NCBI GenBank assembly: GCA_013400155.1
Contig: VXBM01001012.1
Coordinates: 1 to 64,000 of the forward strand
DNA: 64,000 bases
Origin: Helopsaltes ochotensis
Lineage: Eukaryota; Chordata; Aves; Passeriformes; Locustellidae
Direction of reading: 5' to 3'
The first letter of the stretch is position 1. Each line of letters begins with the position of its first letter. The position numbers and the translations under genes were made by a program. The notes beneath the pieces were generated by a model. The model made no database searches, was not told the DNA's origin, and saw only the letters and a program-made list of their open reading frames with translations. Of the stretch, positions 1-12,445 are shown one piece after another.

Positions 1-1121
1 AGTACAATTGACTTAGAATTAAGGATCATATCTTTCAAAATACTGTAAAACATTGTAATAACATTTTTATCAGAGTTGGAAAGTACTATATAAAAGATAG
101 TGTTCTTATCAGAAGTGAAACTTGCTAAGCTGGGAAGCTGAAGAGTTTTGGGCTATAAAACCAGAATAAACTACGCCATTTATCGACAAGCTAGAGACAA
201 TAATTTCATGCTTTATAAAAAATTATTCTAATTATTCTATTCTAATATACTAAGAAATATAGATATTTTTTAAAGAGGAAAATCTGCTAACGAAATTGTT
301 TTCCATGCTCTCTATTTTTCATCTTCTACGAAATGTATATACCATACAAAATATGCAAAAGAAAGCTCTATAAGTAACATAAATTCTGAAAATGAAGACA
401 TACTCATAATGCTTCTCTTCCCTTCCCTTGCCTTCCTTCTCTCTTTCTCTACTTTTCTGCCCATTGGAGTTTTAAAAAGTACTGGGCCAGGAGTGGTTAT
501 TTGTGGTGGTCAGTTTGGGGAATAAATTTTATTTTAAATGATATCTTCAGCAACAACAGTATAAGTACTGAGAATTTGGAAGAAAGTAGTCATATAGATA
601 AGCAAAGTGAAAATTGGGAGGCTTGTGAAAAGAAATGCTTGTGTCAAAAATTTTTGCATGTGAAGTTATCAGCCGTATTTCAAAATAAATGGGAAAGAGA
701 ACTGGAAGAACATTGTCTTTGGGAGAAATAAAGAAACTGAATAAAAGTTAACTAGAAAAATTTAAAAAGAGAGGAGAGACATTTTACAAGAGTGTTGTAG
801 AAATTATAACCCACATTCTACCTCTTACAGGAATTAGGAATGTAGAGGGGTGTGATTTGTTTTGGCTAAGAGACAAAAAGATAACTCAAATTCTGATGAA
901 TAATACAGAGATCATGGCTTTTTTTCCTCTTCCTTTATCCCATCTGCTCCACTCATGTGTCTTTTTATGCTTTTCCTCATCCAGAAAATATTGTAGTAAT
1001 AAGAATAAAAGTATATTCAAAATTCAAAATATCTAGGCATTAGGATATCAGAGAATAAGCTTCCTGTCATTCACACTTTGGGCATGTGAAAAGGTTGTCC
1101 TTGTGTACCAATTTCATTCAA
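1..1121. other. Unique AT-rich noncoding sequence
   Basis: No repeat family, RNA gene or credible exon is visible. The only open frame of note (501-731) has no recognisable domain, and its composition is what random AT-rich DNA gives. A short pyrimidine-rich stretch lies around 417-460. Confidence 0.6.
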
Positions 1122-1229
1122 CATAGAATCATAGAACCATAGAAAGGTCTGGGTTGGAAGACACCTTAAAGATCATCTATTTTCAACTGCCCTGCCATGG
1201 ATGAGGATACTTTCCACAAGATCACGTTG
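1122..1229 (-). mobile_element. CR1: CR1 LINE, 3'-terminal fragment
   Basis: The block opens with two CATAGAA(T/C)CA-type octamers, the reverse complement of the CR1 3' terminus. It continues into the CR1 3' UTR: a GGTTGGAAG segment, then CCTTAAAGATCATCTA, then CTGCCATGG. The order shows that the element's 3' end lies at the left, so it is on the minus strand. Similarity fades after about 1229, so only about 110 bp of a heavily 5'-truncated copy remain. CR1 is the dominant non-LTR retrotransposon of birds. No target-site duplication is expected or seen. Confidence 0.88.
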
Positions 1230-1708
1230 TGATATATTCATGAAGGATACCTACCCACTATACCAGATTTACTATGCATTCAAAAATATCAGTCCTTAAC
1301 AAGCTTTTACTATATTGGCTGCAGGTGAGCAGTACTATGGAATTCATGCCACACAGTTAGTACTGATGACTACAGCTCCTGATTACTCTTAGAATGAGCA
1401 GGCTTTGAGAATTCCCAAAAAAAAGTCATAACAGAAGTAGATTTCTTTCTTCTATGTGTTTTCTCTTCTTTCTTGATATGATTGTCTTCTTTACCCACTC
1501 TCAAGAAAAAGGGATTCTGGTCTGTCCCTAATACTGTTAATATTTGTCTCAATTTTAGTCATCATTTTATGTATTTGGGATGGTGTCCTATTTGTTTTTA
1601 ATTCCTTGGGATAACCCAGTTCCTTCTTCTCCTATAATGTGTGTGGTCCTGCATGTGATGTCATGTCTTTGCTTGCTCATTTAGTAGTCCCCCTGTTAAT
1701 ACTCTTAT
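1230..1708. other. Unique noncoding sequence
   Basis: AT-rich sequence between the CR1 fragment and the solo LTR. Nothing recognisable on either strand. Confidence 0.55.
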
Positions 1709-1713
1709 GGAAG
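1709..1713 (+). repeat. Left target-site duplication of solo LTR
   Basis: GGAAG directly precedes the TG that starts the LTR block at 1714. It is identical to the five bases following the terminal CA at 2260. Confidence 0.8.
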
Positions 1714-2260
1714 TGTTCTGGTTTGAAAGCAAAACCAGTGAGAGACTCCAAGTCAGAAATACAATTGAATAAGAGGAAAAGAAAGAAGTAAAATGAAACA
1801 AATGCAACAGTACAAAAGCAAAAGCACTGACAGAGTCAGAAATACAACCTGGCACGCTGTTAGTTAGGGTGGTGGTAGCGGTCCAGATGAAGGGGTCTTG
1901 TTGAAGCAGTGATCTCATTGAAAGGTCTGGTAGTTTTTGTCCTCTGTGAATCCAGTGAGTAAGAGACCCCAGTGCTGGCCTAAATCCCACATTATATCCA
2001 GGTGGGAATGCTTGGCTCCTCCCTCTGGGCGGAGCATATCACAATGGGCTGATATCATTCTATGAGTCATGCAGTGAGTCTGTGATTGCTCATTAACAGA
2101 GACAGCTCCCAGAGGGAGTTACCTGTGAGTCATGGGGCAAGGCATTGAGGGGCCCATTAACAGGAGATAAGGGAAGCACTGCCCCACCTGGTTTCAACAG
2201 CTCATGAAGATGGTGATAGGATACAGACTTTAGGTACATCTTATATTGTAACCTAGGACA
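1714..2260 (-). mobile_element. Solo LTR of an avian endogenous retrovirus (ERVL-like)
   Basis: A 547-bp block begins TG, ends CA and is flanked by a perfect 5-bp duplication GGAAG (1709-1713 and 2261-2265). A 5-bp duplication is the usual size for ERVL-class elements. It is less GC-poor than its surroundings. Read on the minus strand it has a TATA-like element (TATAAT, complement of 1991-1996). This is followed by a CT-rich segment and a terminal segment ending in CAAACCAGAACA, so I infer minus orientation. The 109-codon minus frame over 1661-1990 is a shadow of the LTR, not a gene. No internal retroviral genes flank it, so it is a solo LTR left by recombination. The exact subfamily name would need a repeat library. 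Confidence 0.85.
1991..1997 (-). promoter_or_regulatory. TATA-like element of the solo LTR
   Basis: On the minus strand the sequence reads GGATATAATG, in the position expected of an LTR core promoter with U3 to its right. Whether it is still active is unknown. Confidence 0.5.
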
Positions 2261-2265
2261 GGAAG
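2261..2265 (+). repeat. Right target-site duplication of solo LTR
   Basis: GGAAG, identical to 1709-1713, directly after the terminal CA of the LTR. Confidence 0.8.
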
Positions 2266-4299
2266 TCTCATATTGTACCTGGTTATGTCATCACAATTTT
2301 ATGAAATAGTTATATACTTGTACATTTATTATTTTAGTAAACTTATGTTTGAGTTGAAGGAAAACAAAAAATAATTATGTCATTTATTTTTCATTTATAA
2401 TTTAGAAAACAGTGTACGTAGGAATGGGTTCTAAGACTAGTATAGTAATCTGGGTATCTTAAATTCTGCTCTTTTCCTATATTTAGGTAATTAATTTACT
2501 GTGACATTCTTCAGCCAAGCTAATATTCTGTTCCAAAGAGTAGGTGATCTACTGAATTCCATTGAAACCTTTCCCTTTTATTTGTTTCTTGTTGTCTCTG
2601 ATGTACTTTACTTCCCACTATACACTTGTGTGATCGCATTCTTCAGTTTTATCCACTTTTTCTACATATGTAGCTTGAAACTGTATTTCCTTTTATATCT
2701 TAAACAGAATACTTATTTTCTGTGATTTAGAAAGGAATCTATGTGTAAATGGGTTTGTTTATTAGAGAGACAATAACAGCTTTTGTGTTGTTTATATATG
2801 TCATAACACAACAGAGTAGAAAAGCTATGATGTGTCAGTGAACAGTTAGATGTGGTCTAGAAACTGTTTTATGATTTTTCTCTTTCTTCTTTTCTCTAAA
2901 ATCCTATAATTCAGATCAACCAACCCCTTATTTGAATACTCAGTAAAGATGTTATTTTAGAATAACATTTATTACTTTGCAGAATCTCTTTGTTTTCGCA
3001 TAACAACATGTTGGAGAAAGCATATATGTTAGAAGTCGAGTGTTAATGTTTTTATGAAATTATTCAGCTTCGTCAATTATCTCTTTTTAGTAACAAGGAA
3101 TACAAGGAATTCTTGAAAATTTTTTATGAAGGAGTCTGAACAAGACATTTCTTGGTTGTCAGCAGTAAAGTTCTGTTATTTTTGACTTGGTTTTCTGATG
3201 GTAGAATTAAATTGTCTATAACTGCCTTGCAAAAGGAAAAAAATAAAAGGATGAAAAATGGAAAAGCAATATGCCCTTACTTATTCAGCTTATCCAATGG
3301 ATTCTTGGATCAGGAAAGAACAGAACACTCTTTCTGTTACTTTCTTTCTCACCAGAGTTACCTTATTTAGATGTGAGATACTTAATTTGGCATAAGTGGA
3401 GTTTAATATAGAAAGCCATTCTCCATATTTCTCCCCTGGTAAAGGGATCTGTGGTAAGAGTGGGTCTATAACTAAGACATTTCTATTTTATGAAGAAGAA
3501 GTCCATGATGACTCAATAATTTTTCAACTCTTCTCTCTCCAACACAGACAGATATTAGACTTACATTTAGAACTGTTAGAGTATTATAATCAAAACTATT
3601 CTCTGAAATGATGAACTGGTATATATTCATGTAATGCTGTGAGATTCAGCTACTGATGTTTTTCAAGTTGCCACCATGAGACAAGCCAGAATAATTAAGC
3701 TGCACATCTGCCCTCGTTCAGTTCTGAAATTACATATCTGAAATGGTGGAAATTGGTTGAGTATTAGTTTGTCTTCTCAGTTTTCTTGGGCTGAATAGAA
3801 CAATGAATTTTCCTATTTTTCTGCTGTGTTTCTCTATTTTAGAAATGCACTGTTCTTCCACCATTAACTTTAGGAGGAGAATAACCACAAAACAACTAAA
3901 TTAATTGCTGTATAAAAGAAGATGCAGCATAACATCAAGGAAAAAAGGCCTTCCAATAAAGATTAGAACACCCCCAGGATTCAGCATGCAGTTGGAAAGG
4001 ATCAGCCATTAATTAAATTTATTTCTCTTTTAATTATTTTAGTGAATTACTATGAGATTAAAATTTAAATTAATTAAATCTTCTGTTCCTGGATAGCTAC
4101 TCTTATAGTAAATAAATTTTAAAAAAACAAACAAAAAAGTGTTCTGCCTAAAATCAGATTTAAAAAATTTGGGATGCATTGATTTTATTGAATCTGCATA
4201 AATTTCAAGTTAAGTAACAGGTTATCTTGTTCTATGCAGCTGACACAGTTGTTGTGTTCCAAAGGACTTTGCTGAAGCTATTATATCTCTAAGCCTATT
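2266..4299. other. Unique noncoding sequence
   Basis: AT-rich DNA. Small open frames at 2501-2725, 3152-3370 and 3396-3611 show no domain and no convincing splice context. No interspersed repeat is recognised. Confidence 0.55.
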
Positions 4300-4720
4300 A
4301 ACTATCTCCTATGAAGACAGGCTGAGGTATTTGGGATTGTTCATCCTGGAGAAAAGAAGGCACCAGGGTGACCTTACAGCAGCCTTTCAACATCTAAAGA
4401 GGTCTGATAATAAAGATGCTGAGGGACCTTTTAAATGGGCAGATATTGATAGGACCAGGGGGAATGGTTTTAAATTAAAACAGAAGAGATTTAGAACAGA
4501 CTAAGGAAAAAAATCCTTTACACAGTGCATAGTGAGGCACTGGAACAGGTTGCCTAGAGAAGCTGTGGAAGCCCCATCCCCTGCAGGAATTCAAGGCAAG
4601 GTTGGACGAGGTTCTGAGCAAGATGATCTATTCTGTGGCATTCCTGCCCATGGCAAACTGGTTGGAACTAGATGATATTTAAGGTTGTTTCCAACCAAAA
4701 CCATTCTATGACTCTATGAA
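4300..4720 (+). mobile_element. CR1: CR1 LINE, 3' end (end of ORF2 plus 3' UTR)
   Basis: The sequence runs from the CTCCTATGAAGACAGGCTGAG segment through TGGAGAAAAGAAGGC and GGCACTGGAACAGGTTGCC. It then passes AAGCTGTGGAAGCCCCATCC and GGAACTAGATGATATTTAAGG. It ends in CCATTCTATGACTCTATGA, the CR1 3' terminal octamer repeat. This is the standard order of the last roughly 420 bp of avian CR1 in plus orientation. Multiple stop codons and small indels show it is an inactive, 5'-truncated copy. It is better preserved than the copies at 1122 and 59750. Confidence 0.92.
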
Positions 4721-7700
4721 TCAACCCATGCATGCTAAAATATGTTCATGAAATACCATCCAGGAATAGCTACAGCTAATAAAATGTCATCCCTAGATAT
4801 TAATACAGTTGCCATAACTTAATCCTTCTACTATTGTTTTTTAATTTTCAAATTTTTATGTTTTGATTTTGCTCTTTTAATAACATGAATTATCATGATA
4901 TTTCCTTTAGAAAAGGAAAAGCATGCATGATCAAAAGAAAATTTTCATAATAAGTTTTCAGAAAGGTTTTATTATGTCTGTAGGTAGTATAGCTTTTACA
5001 TCATTTGTTTTTTCACAGTATCAATTTCAAATTATTTCAATTTCTTGTTTGAAGTCTTTTCATGCTGTTTCCAATTGACTGAGCCTTTCCACTACAGCAT
5101 ATATTTCAACTACAGCACAATATTTCAGGAGCCACAAGGCTTGTTTGCTGGAGATAAACTAATAAATTCACTGCAAGCTTTGAGTTCTGTTCTGGATGTG
5201 TTTTTACACAAAATTATAAACAGTCAATTGTTATGTAAGGCTTAGAGCCCTAAAGATAAGCACCCAATGCCATTCAGAGTTCTCTAGAATATCCAAAGTA
5301 TTTACACAGGCTGAAAGATACCAGTGGGAAACTTCAAGAGGAAACAGATGCCTTTCTTTCTATTCAAAATGAACAACTGCAGAGAAGAATTTTTTTTTTT
5401 TTAATTATAAAATGGCTTCTTGACTTTCATCTGTATAGAAATGTAATATATGAAAAGTTGATTTTAGGATTAGGACCTAAATCTTCATAATTCCTAGAAT
5501 TTCTTGGTAATTTTCTGAATTTTGAGGCATATAATGAAACTGAACAGAAAAAAAAATGCAGGGACCTTGACTTTCATTTAATGAGAGCAATGGGTAGCTA
5601 TTCAATTTATGTTTAAACTATTATGTTTAAATGGTAAAAACTGACTGAAAATCATAGTTTTGTCTCTCTATGTTGGTTTGTAGGGAAGTAAACAGTTTGT
5701 AGGGAAAATTAGGGTTTTGAAGTTTCAATTTCATTTTCTTTTCTTTCTTTTTTTTTTTCCTATTTTTATTCTTTAGTGTGTGAAAATAAACTATGTATGT
5801 AACTTTCAAGTTTAGGCCTGTTGTGTTTTTTTTATTTTCTCTTAGTCAAATCCCACAAAAGAGCAAACCACTACACTAAATTTGGGAAACAAGATTTGGC
5901 AAACGTGAAACCACTACATGCTTATTCCTAAATATATTAATTTATATAAATAAAATTATGGCCATTTTATGTTCTATTGATCTGAAACATCTCAATTTAA
6001 AGTTCAACCAGATTTGGTGGAATGTCCTTGGAATGAACATCTTCATTAGTATTCTCTCAAGGAAGAAATTATGCCTTCAATCAGAATAATAAGTGTGAAT
6101 GAGATAATTCATGGGCCGCGCATGTGTCTCTAATAGAAATGCCATGATGTTACCGAGGTGGCCGGGGTTAAAGCAAAAATTAGACTGTTCTCCTGAAGTC
6201 TAATTTTTGAAAATAGTTTTTTTTGTTTGTTTTCAAGGAAAGTAAAACCTTATGACTGGAACTAATTTGCTGCAATTTCTTCTTTGTGCTGCATGCTTAA
6301 AAGCATTTAGTACTTCATTTTGAAATCATCTGTTCTGATTCCAGTGTTTGTTGCTGTCCTCATTTTTCATTCCATTTGTATTAAGCAAGGAATCAATATA
6401 TAACGTTCTGACAATTCAGAGAACAACACATTTTGGTTAGTATCACACTGGTTTTTTCATCCTACAAATTTCTGTATTTCAGAAATCTTTTATTTCTTCT
6501 GTGCAGAAGAGCTGAACTGAGGAACAATATCTATTCTCCATTCAAGTGTCATATGCCTTTAAACAGATATTGACTGAGATGAGAAATGTTCCATAAGGAG
6601 CAGGAAGATGTTTCCTTGTCTGGTGGGTAACTGAACACAGTCTTCTAAAGAATCCTTTGAGCTATAGGGGATAAAATTCAAAGGAAGAAAAAGAATCACA
6701 GAAGAGGGCTATGAGTCTCCCTTCTTCTTCTGAGAGGAAGAGGACCTATATTAATGTTTCAGTGAAGGATTCAGGTGGTGGCCCTGGACTTCTTGAACCA
6801 CACAGTCCCTACAGTCCCAAGACCCCTAGCTATTACACAATAATCAGGTCTGAAATGGTTAAAGGAGAAATTGCAAAACTTGGTATGGGAGAAAATACAT
6901 CTTTGGCAAAACCAAATATCTTCAGTGTCTTCAGTGTAAATGGAATTTTAGTTTCTATTTCTTTTAAAGCCAGATTTGGAATTTTTTTAAAAAAGAGAAA
7001 TATAGCATTCTTGTCTCTCTCTGACCAAACATAGGGTAAAGAAAAGAGCATCACACACAGGCCACTAAGCTCTAGGCCTGCCATTCATCATTCTAAGGGA
7101 GTCTCAGTGGCTTTTTGGAAGACAGATAGGACGGAGAGTTGATAGAAACAGTGAATTACAAACATGGAATAAGAAAGTGGTCAGTCTACTTGCATTAAGA
7201 CATTCCCAATAACTTCTAAATATAATACATAGCAGGTCACAGGGGTATAATGACAGTATGATACTGAATATGTTTTTGTGGTTTTTGTTTTCTGAAGTCA
7301 ATCACCTCACTATATTACTTATATTGTTTTCTGTTTATTTTTCCAGACATGTATTTGGATTTCAGAGGCACGTTGTATTTATCATGTTGTACACAGATGA
7401 TTTTTTTTCTTTACCACTGGTACATTTCACTTTTCTCTTAGAATAATACAATGGCCATAAGTTGGACGCTATTATTGGCATCAGTTAGTTTTATACAGAT
7501 GTATTTGCTTAGTGGGTCAGAAAGCAATTGTTTGTCATATCAATCATATTTGTTACATTTTGCCTCTAAGGTTTATGATGGATTGGGTGAAATTGCCTGA
7601 AACCAAAGTTCCATGGTTCTATTTATTTATAACCCCTAGCATTATCTCTACTTCTGTGGAAAGTTTATCTGACTAGTCAATAATTTACCTTCATGACAAA

Positions 7701-8461
7701 ATTAATTTTATTTTTAAACTCTGGCTTACTTGTTGAGAAACATATACATAGAAGCTTTGTATGGAAGACACAATTATTATAAAATTAAGCATATACCAAA
7801 AATTACACAGTATTTTATTTTTTGGTGTAAATTAAATATTTGGTGTGATATTCAGTGAATATGTAGAAAGACATTTAAAGTTCATGTTTTTAGCAACTAC
7901 TGTAAACTTTCTCTATAACCTGTCAATAGAAATAAGAATTTTCAGTGGCCAGTTTTTTCTCCCTAAATTAGTTAATAAAAATACTTCCTGAAAATGTCTG
8001 TTTTTCATTGAAGAAACTTGGATAACTATTTTAAATTATATACCTGCCTTTTAGACAGAACTGCGTTGATGTTATTAATCACTGTCTTTATCTCAAGACA
8101 TATTGAGAGAAAACCTGCAGTAAATAATTATAGCTAGGCATTCATGGTTGCCTTGCTTAGGAAAAAAGAATCTGTCTTGATATTTACAGGACAGGAGAAG
8201 TAAAATTCAGTACCTGCCTAGTTTCTACCTGATTATTTCTGTAACTTTACATATACTTTCAGAACGAGTTTAGATAAGTCCTAAAGTTCATCTACTTCCT
8301 CATTATTTACTGCGATCTTATGTAATGCTATTCATATGAAGGCATTCAATGCTTATTTTCAAACTGTATCCATGCAATAAATCATATATCCAACACACAG
8401 GTGAGAGTAAATTTGTATTTTTAATCTTCTGCGTGAATGTAACTTTCAAAAGCCATTTTTT
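4721..8461. other. Unique noncoding sequence with one CpG-bearing patch
   Basis: Mostly AT-rich sequence without recognisable elements. The patch at about 6110-6210 is unusual for carrying several CpGs and a perfect hairpin (listed separately). The open frames at 6711-7034 (plus) and 6833-7084 (minus) overlap each other and have no recognisable domain. Confidence 0.5.
6174..6209. repeat. Perfect 13-bp inverted repeat (hairpin)
   Basis: CAAAAATTAGACT at 6174-6186 is the exact reverse complement of 6197-6209, separated by a 10-base loop. Pairing does not extend beyond the 13 bp. The stem is too short for a typical pre-miRNA. It follows a CpG-bearing stretch (6115-6168) that stands out from the AT-rich surroundings. 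Its function is unknown. Confidence 0.75.
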
Positions 8462-8524
8462 ATTAATCTTACTAATCTTACTAATTTTACTAATCTTACT
8501 AATCTTATTAATCTTACTAATCTT
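8462..8524 (+). repeat. 9-bp minisatellite, 7 units
   Basis: Seven tandem copies of a 9-base unit (ACTAATCTT with single-base variants) occupy exactly 63 bases. Because the unit length is a multiple of three, the array translates as a Leu/Ile run, which accounts for the open frame at 8349-8552. Confidence 0.9.
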
Positions 8525-9148
8525 ACATCTTGCTAATACTGTTATGAAATAAATTTACTTAAATCTATATTTTTAAGTAAATAGTAGATTCATAAGCCCT
8601 TTTATTAATAAATGTTCTCAATAAATAAATTCAGGGTGTTATTTTTTGTAGAGCTGTGCTAAATACTTCTGCATAGTTCTTCACTTAGTTCTAGCCTCAA
8701 GAATTTAAATATGACTATAAAGAAAATCTTGTTTTATTATATTGCGTTTCTCATGACAACCTATGAAATGATTAGTTTTCATGTGCCTATCAATGTTAAA
8801 ATTCATTTGTGTACATTTCTTGTTAATCCAGAGAAACATTGTTTGCTAGTCTCAGAAAAATTTGCATTCTAGAGAAAGTAAGGTCGTCTAATTGAACTAA
8901 ACAGGACTGTTTGCTTAGAAAGTGATTTCATGTCCCCTTCCTCTTTATTGTGGAGCCAAAAGAACTTGTTTTCCTTTTGTGATTAAAGTAAATGGTCTTT
9001 AAAGCCTAATAGGCCCACTGATAGGTGCTTCTTATGAGGGGAACTTTGGTCTAACAGTGTATAACAGACTATAATTCTAGTCCAAATTAGAAAATAATTT
9101 GCTGATATGCATTAGTGGTCACTAAACAACTGTTTTTACAGCTAAATT
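8525..9148. other. Unique noncoding sequence
   Basis: AT-rich DNA between two tandem arrays. No feature recognised. Confidence 0.5.
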
Positions 9149-9152
9149 AAAA

Positions 9153-9207
<55 letters not shown>

Positions 9208-9208
9208 A
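9149..9208 (+). repeat. (AAAT)n microsatellite
   Basis: About 15 uninterrupted tetranucleotide units. Uninterrupted arrays of this length are usually polymorphic. Confidence 0.95.
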
Positions 9209-9510
9209 GCTTCATACAAGTCTTAAAACAAATTTAAGCAAAGCAAATTCAACATGGTCCAGTCCTGATCGCAGCAGAAATAATGCAGTCTCTTAACTCT
9301 CTGCTGTTATTAGTATTTCAGCCTGATTAGCAATGGTTCAGGCCTAATTGTGATATAATTCTCTCTGCCTTTCACCCAGGTGTATATTGAAATATGACTT
9401 GGTGTAGTCACATAAGAGGAAGATTGCATTATTTCTCTTGTATCTCTAAAAGGGATTCAGGTGGCCAGCACTCACATGCAAACACACACCTGAATGAGCT
9501 GATACTACTC

Positions 9511-9542
9511 AAATCCCAGAAATTATAAATCCCAGAAATTAT
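9511..9542 (+). repeat. 16-bp tandem duplication
   Basis: AAATCCCAGAAATTAT occurs twice back to back (9511-9526 and 9527-9542) with no differences. Confidence 0.85.
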
Positions 9543-11366
9543 AGCCATCTGATTTTTTAATTTATGAAAGCAACAAGTCATTCTTCATACTACGCAGATC
9601 TTGACCTATGGAAAACTGTTTATAGATACTGGTGATACACACTGGAGTTTGGGTCCCAGAGAAGATAATCTCTTTGCTTTTATCTTCCTTCAGCCTGGCT
9701 CTCCAGAGTATGGCTGTGCTGATCTTGGAAAATAAGAATCAACAAGGACTGCAGCTATTAGTACCACAAATCTATCATGCACTTACTGATTCATTAGTAT
9801 GTGTTCTTAACATTTGATTCACAGTTGCTAAAGAGAGATTACATACTAATTGAATGCAACAAATACATGATTCTTTGAAGACCCAGGTTTTTGATGGTGT
9901 CTCAGTTGCTAAGACTTTTTCTTCCCAATTCCCTTGTATTGACAATTTCAATGACAGTAATAACAATTCTTGAGCTACAGGCTTACAATAGATTTATTCC
10001 CAGCTGTGTCTTTCATGAGGGAATATCCAGAAACAAATCATAAATAGTCATCACAGTTGATAAGAATTAGGCTCTAGGAAGAGCTCTTCACTGTAGAAAT
10101 AGTCTCTTAAGGATCCTGCAACAGAGATGCAAAATTTGAATGAACACTGGATCTATAAACATATGTCCCATTAGAGATTTTTTGTGTGGCTTTTCTGTTG
10201 CAATTTTAATGATTCTTCTCTGCTCTGCAAAAAGCCATAATTCCCCTGCCTGCTACCAGAAAACAAATATCAGCTTTTGCACTTGTGAGCAGGCAGAAGC
10301 TTATGAAGACATTTTTGAAGTTGGAAATTGTCTAAGATATTTTCGTGCAGAGACCATCTTAATTAGAATCTTCCCTTATATCTCAAGACAAGCATTTTCT
10401 AGAATAGCGATATATATATATTTAGAAGCAATATTTGCTAGAATTTTGCAGTCATTATCAGAGCTTATAATAGATATTGAAAGGCAACAATGAATTTAAA
10501 GGCAAAAGTTTCATTTTTTGTCATTCTCAAGGTAAATGTATACTATAATATCTTTCCAATATGGCATACTATAATATCTTTCAGCTTCCAAGAAAAAAAA
10601 ATCTTTGTAGCAAATATCCCCACCAGTAAATACATATTTTTCTTCTGATTATATTGATTTTTTTTTCCCGATTTTAAGGAATAGCAGGTTTTTTGAATCT
10701 GAGTCTGATGGGGTGAGCAAATGGAAAGTTTTTCTCCAGGCAATCAAAACCACAATTGATGGAGGACGGAAATAAGAATTTACTGGGCATAAGCAATGTA
10801 AGAATGACTTAAACTTTGGGACGAGATGTCCAGGATATTTTTTTTTAATATGTATTTACCTTTTGTGCAGCATTCATTTTTCTTAGCAGACTTGTGGGTT
10901 TTATAGATGTAAAAAAGTTTTCCTCTGCTCTCAGACAGGCCACATAGTATTAATGGACCAAAGAATGAGAATCTAAGGTATTTCACTGATAATAAGAGCA
11001 ACATGCAATATTAACAGTAAAAATAATTAATGCACAACAATTAGATTAGTCTAATAATATTGTCTAGGGATTTTAATATGAAGTTGGTAACTGAAGTTGG
11101 TAATTTTAGGGACTTTGATATAGTAGAGAGAGTTCAAGCCTATGAATGGCATATTCTGGCAAGTGTTAAATAAACTTACTAACAATTGGACAACCTATCA
11201 GAACTCACTTTGTTTCCCAAAGAATTCCCAAGGTTATTTCTAGATTCAAGGCAACTTTAAGAACTTCCATTCAGTGCAGACTTCATCCCACCAAAACTTA
11301 CAATAATCTCTAGTGTCTGTGCTACTATTCTAATATGCTGATGGCCAGATTGAATTCAGCCTGTTA

Positions 11367-11388
11367 ATGCATCTCACACGAGATGCAT
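11367..11388. repeat. Short palindrome, 9-bp arms, 4-base loop
   Basis: ATGCATCTC at 11367-11375 pairs perfectly with 11380-11388 across ACAC. A palindrome of this size could arise by chance in 64 kb. Confidence 0.7.
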
Positions 11389-12445
11389 AGTGTGATATCA
11401 AAAAGTCTCTGGTGAGAATGTGTTTCTGATCACTGTCACATTGTGCAGTGAGTCTAACCTCAAAGACCTGAACTCATGAAGTGTTCCTGGCTCTCCAGTA
11501 AGATGATCAGCAGTAGTATCCTACAGCTACTCTCAGACATGTTTGTAATGTCAAGTAATACTTGTGATCTGGTATTTTCCCCTCAAGACCATTTTGTGTG
11601 CTCCTGTCTATAAGAATGTGCATATAGTGTAGCAAACACAAATACTTCAGTACTCAGTTCTGTCTTTTCAAATATCAAAATCTCATTGCATAATGGATAA
11701 TCTGGTGAACTCTGATTTAAAGGTAAGGAATAGGAACTACCAAAATCTTCCACTTAAAACCTTTCACTGAATATACCCAAGGAATATGGAATTATTCTCT
11801 TTTTTTTTTTTCACAGTTTTGTGGCAGCTTAACAAAATATTCTATATGTCATAGCAAAAATGGCCACATGTGGTTTAAAATGTGCTGCAGAATAACCACA
11901 GGCTCTTTCTTCATCCCCCTGCACTGCTCAGAGAGGCAAGAAGAAGGTAAAAGGGTTAGGAAAAAAAGATATACCATACAAAACACTAGAGATGAAAAAT
12001 GTAGTCATAACTGTGTGCTTAGAGTAAAAATTTTTAAAAATGCTATTTTAGCTCACCTGGAACAAGCCTATGAACTGGCAGGTCTTTATAAAAAAATTTT
12101 GTGTCCACTTTTGACAAGGCAAGAGAAGTTACAAACTATCATCATCTGAGGTATAGAGAAAACCTGTGATAGAATAGCTATCCACATGGCCAACTGTCAC
12201 AGCATTTGTCTACCAAACTCCTAGCTGAATGAAATAATTCAACAAATTTTATCTGATATTAGGAAAAAATAAATCAAAACCAGTAAGTATTTTGTAAAGA
12301 CATGCAACTCTCAAGTGATTTAATTTCTACTTCATCACAACTGTTTTCTTTGAGTTAAAATAATGTAACGAAATCTTTCTGTTAAATGAAAAAACTCCTT
12401 AAAATTCCATAACAATTTCAGAATAAGAAATCTTATTCTGTACAC

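Larger units (their letters stand above)
9209..12445. other. Unique noncoding sequence
   Basis: No interspersed repeat is recognised. It contains a 16-bp direct duplication (9511-9542), a short duplication around 10538-10582 and a 9-bp-arm palindrome (11367-11388). The 117-codon frame at 10140-10493 has several Cys but matches no domain I know and lacks clear splice sites. Confidence 0.5.

Noticed and set aside
1661..1990. 109-codon minus-strand open frame
   Set aside because: It lies mostly inside the solo LTR (1714-2260) and runs through LTR sequence, so it is not a host gene.
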